Shown one piece after another: positions 63,210 to 64,000 of a stretch of 64,000 nt of DNA. The stretch lies in the NCBI RefSeq assembly GCF_041320605.1, contig NZ_CP166679.1, positions 1,736,001 to 1,800,000 of the forward strand. The letters are read 5' to 3'. Made by a program: the position numbers and the translations under genes. Within the stretch, counting starts at the first letter, position 1, and each line of letters begins with the position of its first letter. This DNA comes from Arenibacter antarcticus (GTDB lineage Bacteria > Bacteroidota > Bacteroidia > Flavobacteriales > Flavobacteriaceae). The notes beneath the pieces were generated by a model. It ran no database searches, was not told the origin of the DNA, and saw only the letters and a list, made by a program, of their open reading frames with translations.

Positions 63210-63741
63210 CGGACGGTGAAATTAGATTAACGGGTTGTTGAATTAAAGTGTAAAAGTATTAAAAAATTTGGCATAAACAACATGTGGGCAATTATGAAAG
63301 TTTACACTTACAATCACTTAAAAGGTTATAAATCAATTAGTTAATTATTTATTAACAATTAAAAGTTAACAAATAAAATTAATTTTTAATGAATATGAAT
63401 AATTAAAAGTGATCTGTGTATTTTGATGGTTCACACCCATATTCCAAAGCTTAAATGTTGGGTTCCTAATGGGTTATGGGAGTAATTGCCATAGAGTTTT
63501 GTTCTTTTCAAGGCCATTTTTGTGTTGATAACTCGATATTTAAAACGGATTTATTCTAGTTTTCCAACTCCTATAGGTAGAAGTTTAATATTTTATTTAA
63601 TTGTTATTTGGGTACTCAAAAAACGCCTCTGGGTATTAGGTTGCCATAAAAGGGTGCTTATTCTTCGCCTAAACTTTAATAATTTCACTTTTTATTACTC
63701 TTTGTCATTGCCAGTATTGTGCTAATTGCGATTTTTGCATT
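63210..63741. other. Intergenic region between nrdJ and the phosphoesterase gene
   Basis: It contains the nrdJ promoter and an inverted repeat (separate entries). No gene is supported; a 67-codon open frame at 63522-63725 has no recognisable feature. The region is AT-rich and shows no RNA gene. Confidence 0.5.
63246..63309 (-). promoter_or_regulatory. Promoter of nrdJ flanked by a 9-bp inverted repeat
   Basis: On the minus strand TTG-N19-TACTTTTA (63278-63280 and 63251-63258) forms the promoter. AAGTGTAAA (63246-63254) overlaps the -7 box and its inverse TTTACACTT (63301-63309) lies upstream of -33. Such paired arms could bind a repressor that loops DNA, but they differ from the NrdR box. 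Confidence 0.45.
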
Positions 63742-64000
63742 ATGAGAACAATGGTTATAGGTGATGTGCATTCCGGATTAAAAGCATTGGAGCAGTTAAT
63801 GGTACGGGCTGAGGTAGGTCCTAGGGATCATCTTATTTTTTTGGGCGATTATGTGGATGGCTGGGGCCAAGCGGTGGAAACTGTTGATTTTTTACTGGAA
63901 CTACAAGCCAAACAGAGGTGTACATTTATACGGGGAAATCACGATGAATTGTGTAATGATTGGTTAAAAGGCGGGGACAAGAATCCGCTCTGGTTGCAAC
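63742..64000 (+). CDS. Metallophosphoesterase (serine/threonine phosphatase-like), N-terminal part
   Basis: 86 codons are visible before the window ends. Catalytic motifs of the calcineurin-like family are in order: GDVHSG (residues 7-12), FLGDYVDGWG and IRGNHDELCNDW. The spacing fits PPP-type phosphatases or Ap4A hydrolases. ATG at 63742 is the only plausible start. Confidence 0.9.
   Translation, partial: MRTMVIGDVHSGLKALEQLMVRAEVGPRDHLIFLGDYVDGWGQAVETVDFLLELQAKQRCTFIRGNHDELCNDWLKGGDKNPLWLQ

Noticed and set aside
63522-63725. 67-codon open frame before the phosphoesterase
   Set aside because: Composition is typical of AT-rich intergenic sequence and no motif is visible.

Overview
The window looks like a chromosomal segment of a Flavobacteriaceae bacterium (Bacteroidetes), probably marine or free-living. 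The signs are a moxR-DUF58-Bat aerotolerance operon, lipoproteins with a Cys plus acidic residues after the signal peptide, an IPExxxVDY protein, a viroplasmin-RNase H protein, PnuT under a TPP riboswitch, a TonB/surface-lipoprotein cobalamin locus, and promoters of the Bacteroidetes type. I found a recurrent nTG-N19-TAnnTTnG pattern in front of ompA, sod, acpP, nrdJ, the cobalamin operon and three putative small RNAs. I see no rRNA, tRNA, IS element, prophage or CRISPR array.

Layout. 1-3.2 kb: minus-strand genes for a TMEM175-like channel (cut by the window edge), two pirins, a GNAT enzyme and a YceI protein. 3.5-5.6 kb: a divergent PAS-PAS-PAS sigma-54 activator, with a sigma-54-like promoter (GG-N10-GC) facing the pirin/YceI side. 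5.7-11.6 kb: a minus-strand cobalamin operon (riboswitch, BtuB-type receptor, BtuG-like propeller lipoprotein, PKD lipoprotein, second propeller lipoprotein). 11.8-13.1 kb: a sorbosone-dehydrogenase-like lipoprotein. 13.2-15 kb: TPP riboswitch, pnuT and an acyl-CoA-dehydrogenase-fold gene. 15-24.5 kb: an SDR, then AddB-like and AddA-like recombination enzymes separated by ompA (with calcium-binding repeats) and kbl. 24.6-26 kb: superoxide dismutase, then a 750-bp gene-free stretch with three tandem copies of a probable ~73-nt small RNA on the minus strand. 26-30 kb: a divergent PurF homologue, a PfkB kinase, RNase H and PurN. 30.3-34.7 kb: acpP, fabF, rnc, an IPExxxVDY protein and pyk. 34.8-39.3 kb: dinB, a TIP30-like reductase, a CYTH protein, a decayed YciI lipoprotein, hemolysin III and MscS. 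39.3-45.5 kb: a GbsR/MarR-controlled tripartite RND efflux operon. 45.6-47.9 kb: a small unknown gene, pheS and a beta carbonic anhydrase. 48.2-57.3 kb: the moxR/Bat operon. 57.7-64 kb: an SDR overlapping an AlbA_2 protein, a fructokinase-like gene, a B12-dependent ribonucleotide reductase and the start of a phosphoesterase.

Functional links. Cobalamin captured by the riboswitch-controlled surface system could supply the class II ribonucleotide reductase at 60.7-63.2 kb. acpP-fabF-rnc is a fatty-acid/RNA-processing cluster. AddA/AddB would act together in double-strand-break repair although two unrelated genes separate them.

The best candidate for something undescribed is the triplicated small-RNA unit at 25.36-25.98 kb. 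All three copies keep the -7-like box at the same distance from a near-identical 39-nt 5' part, and each ends in a hairpin plus T-run whose stem sequence differs between copies while the pairing is kept.
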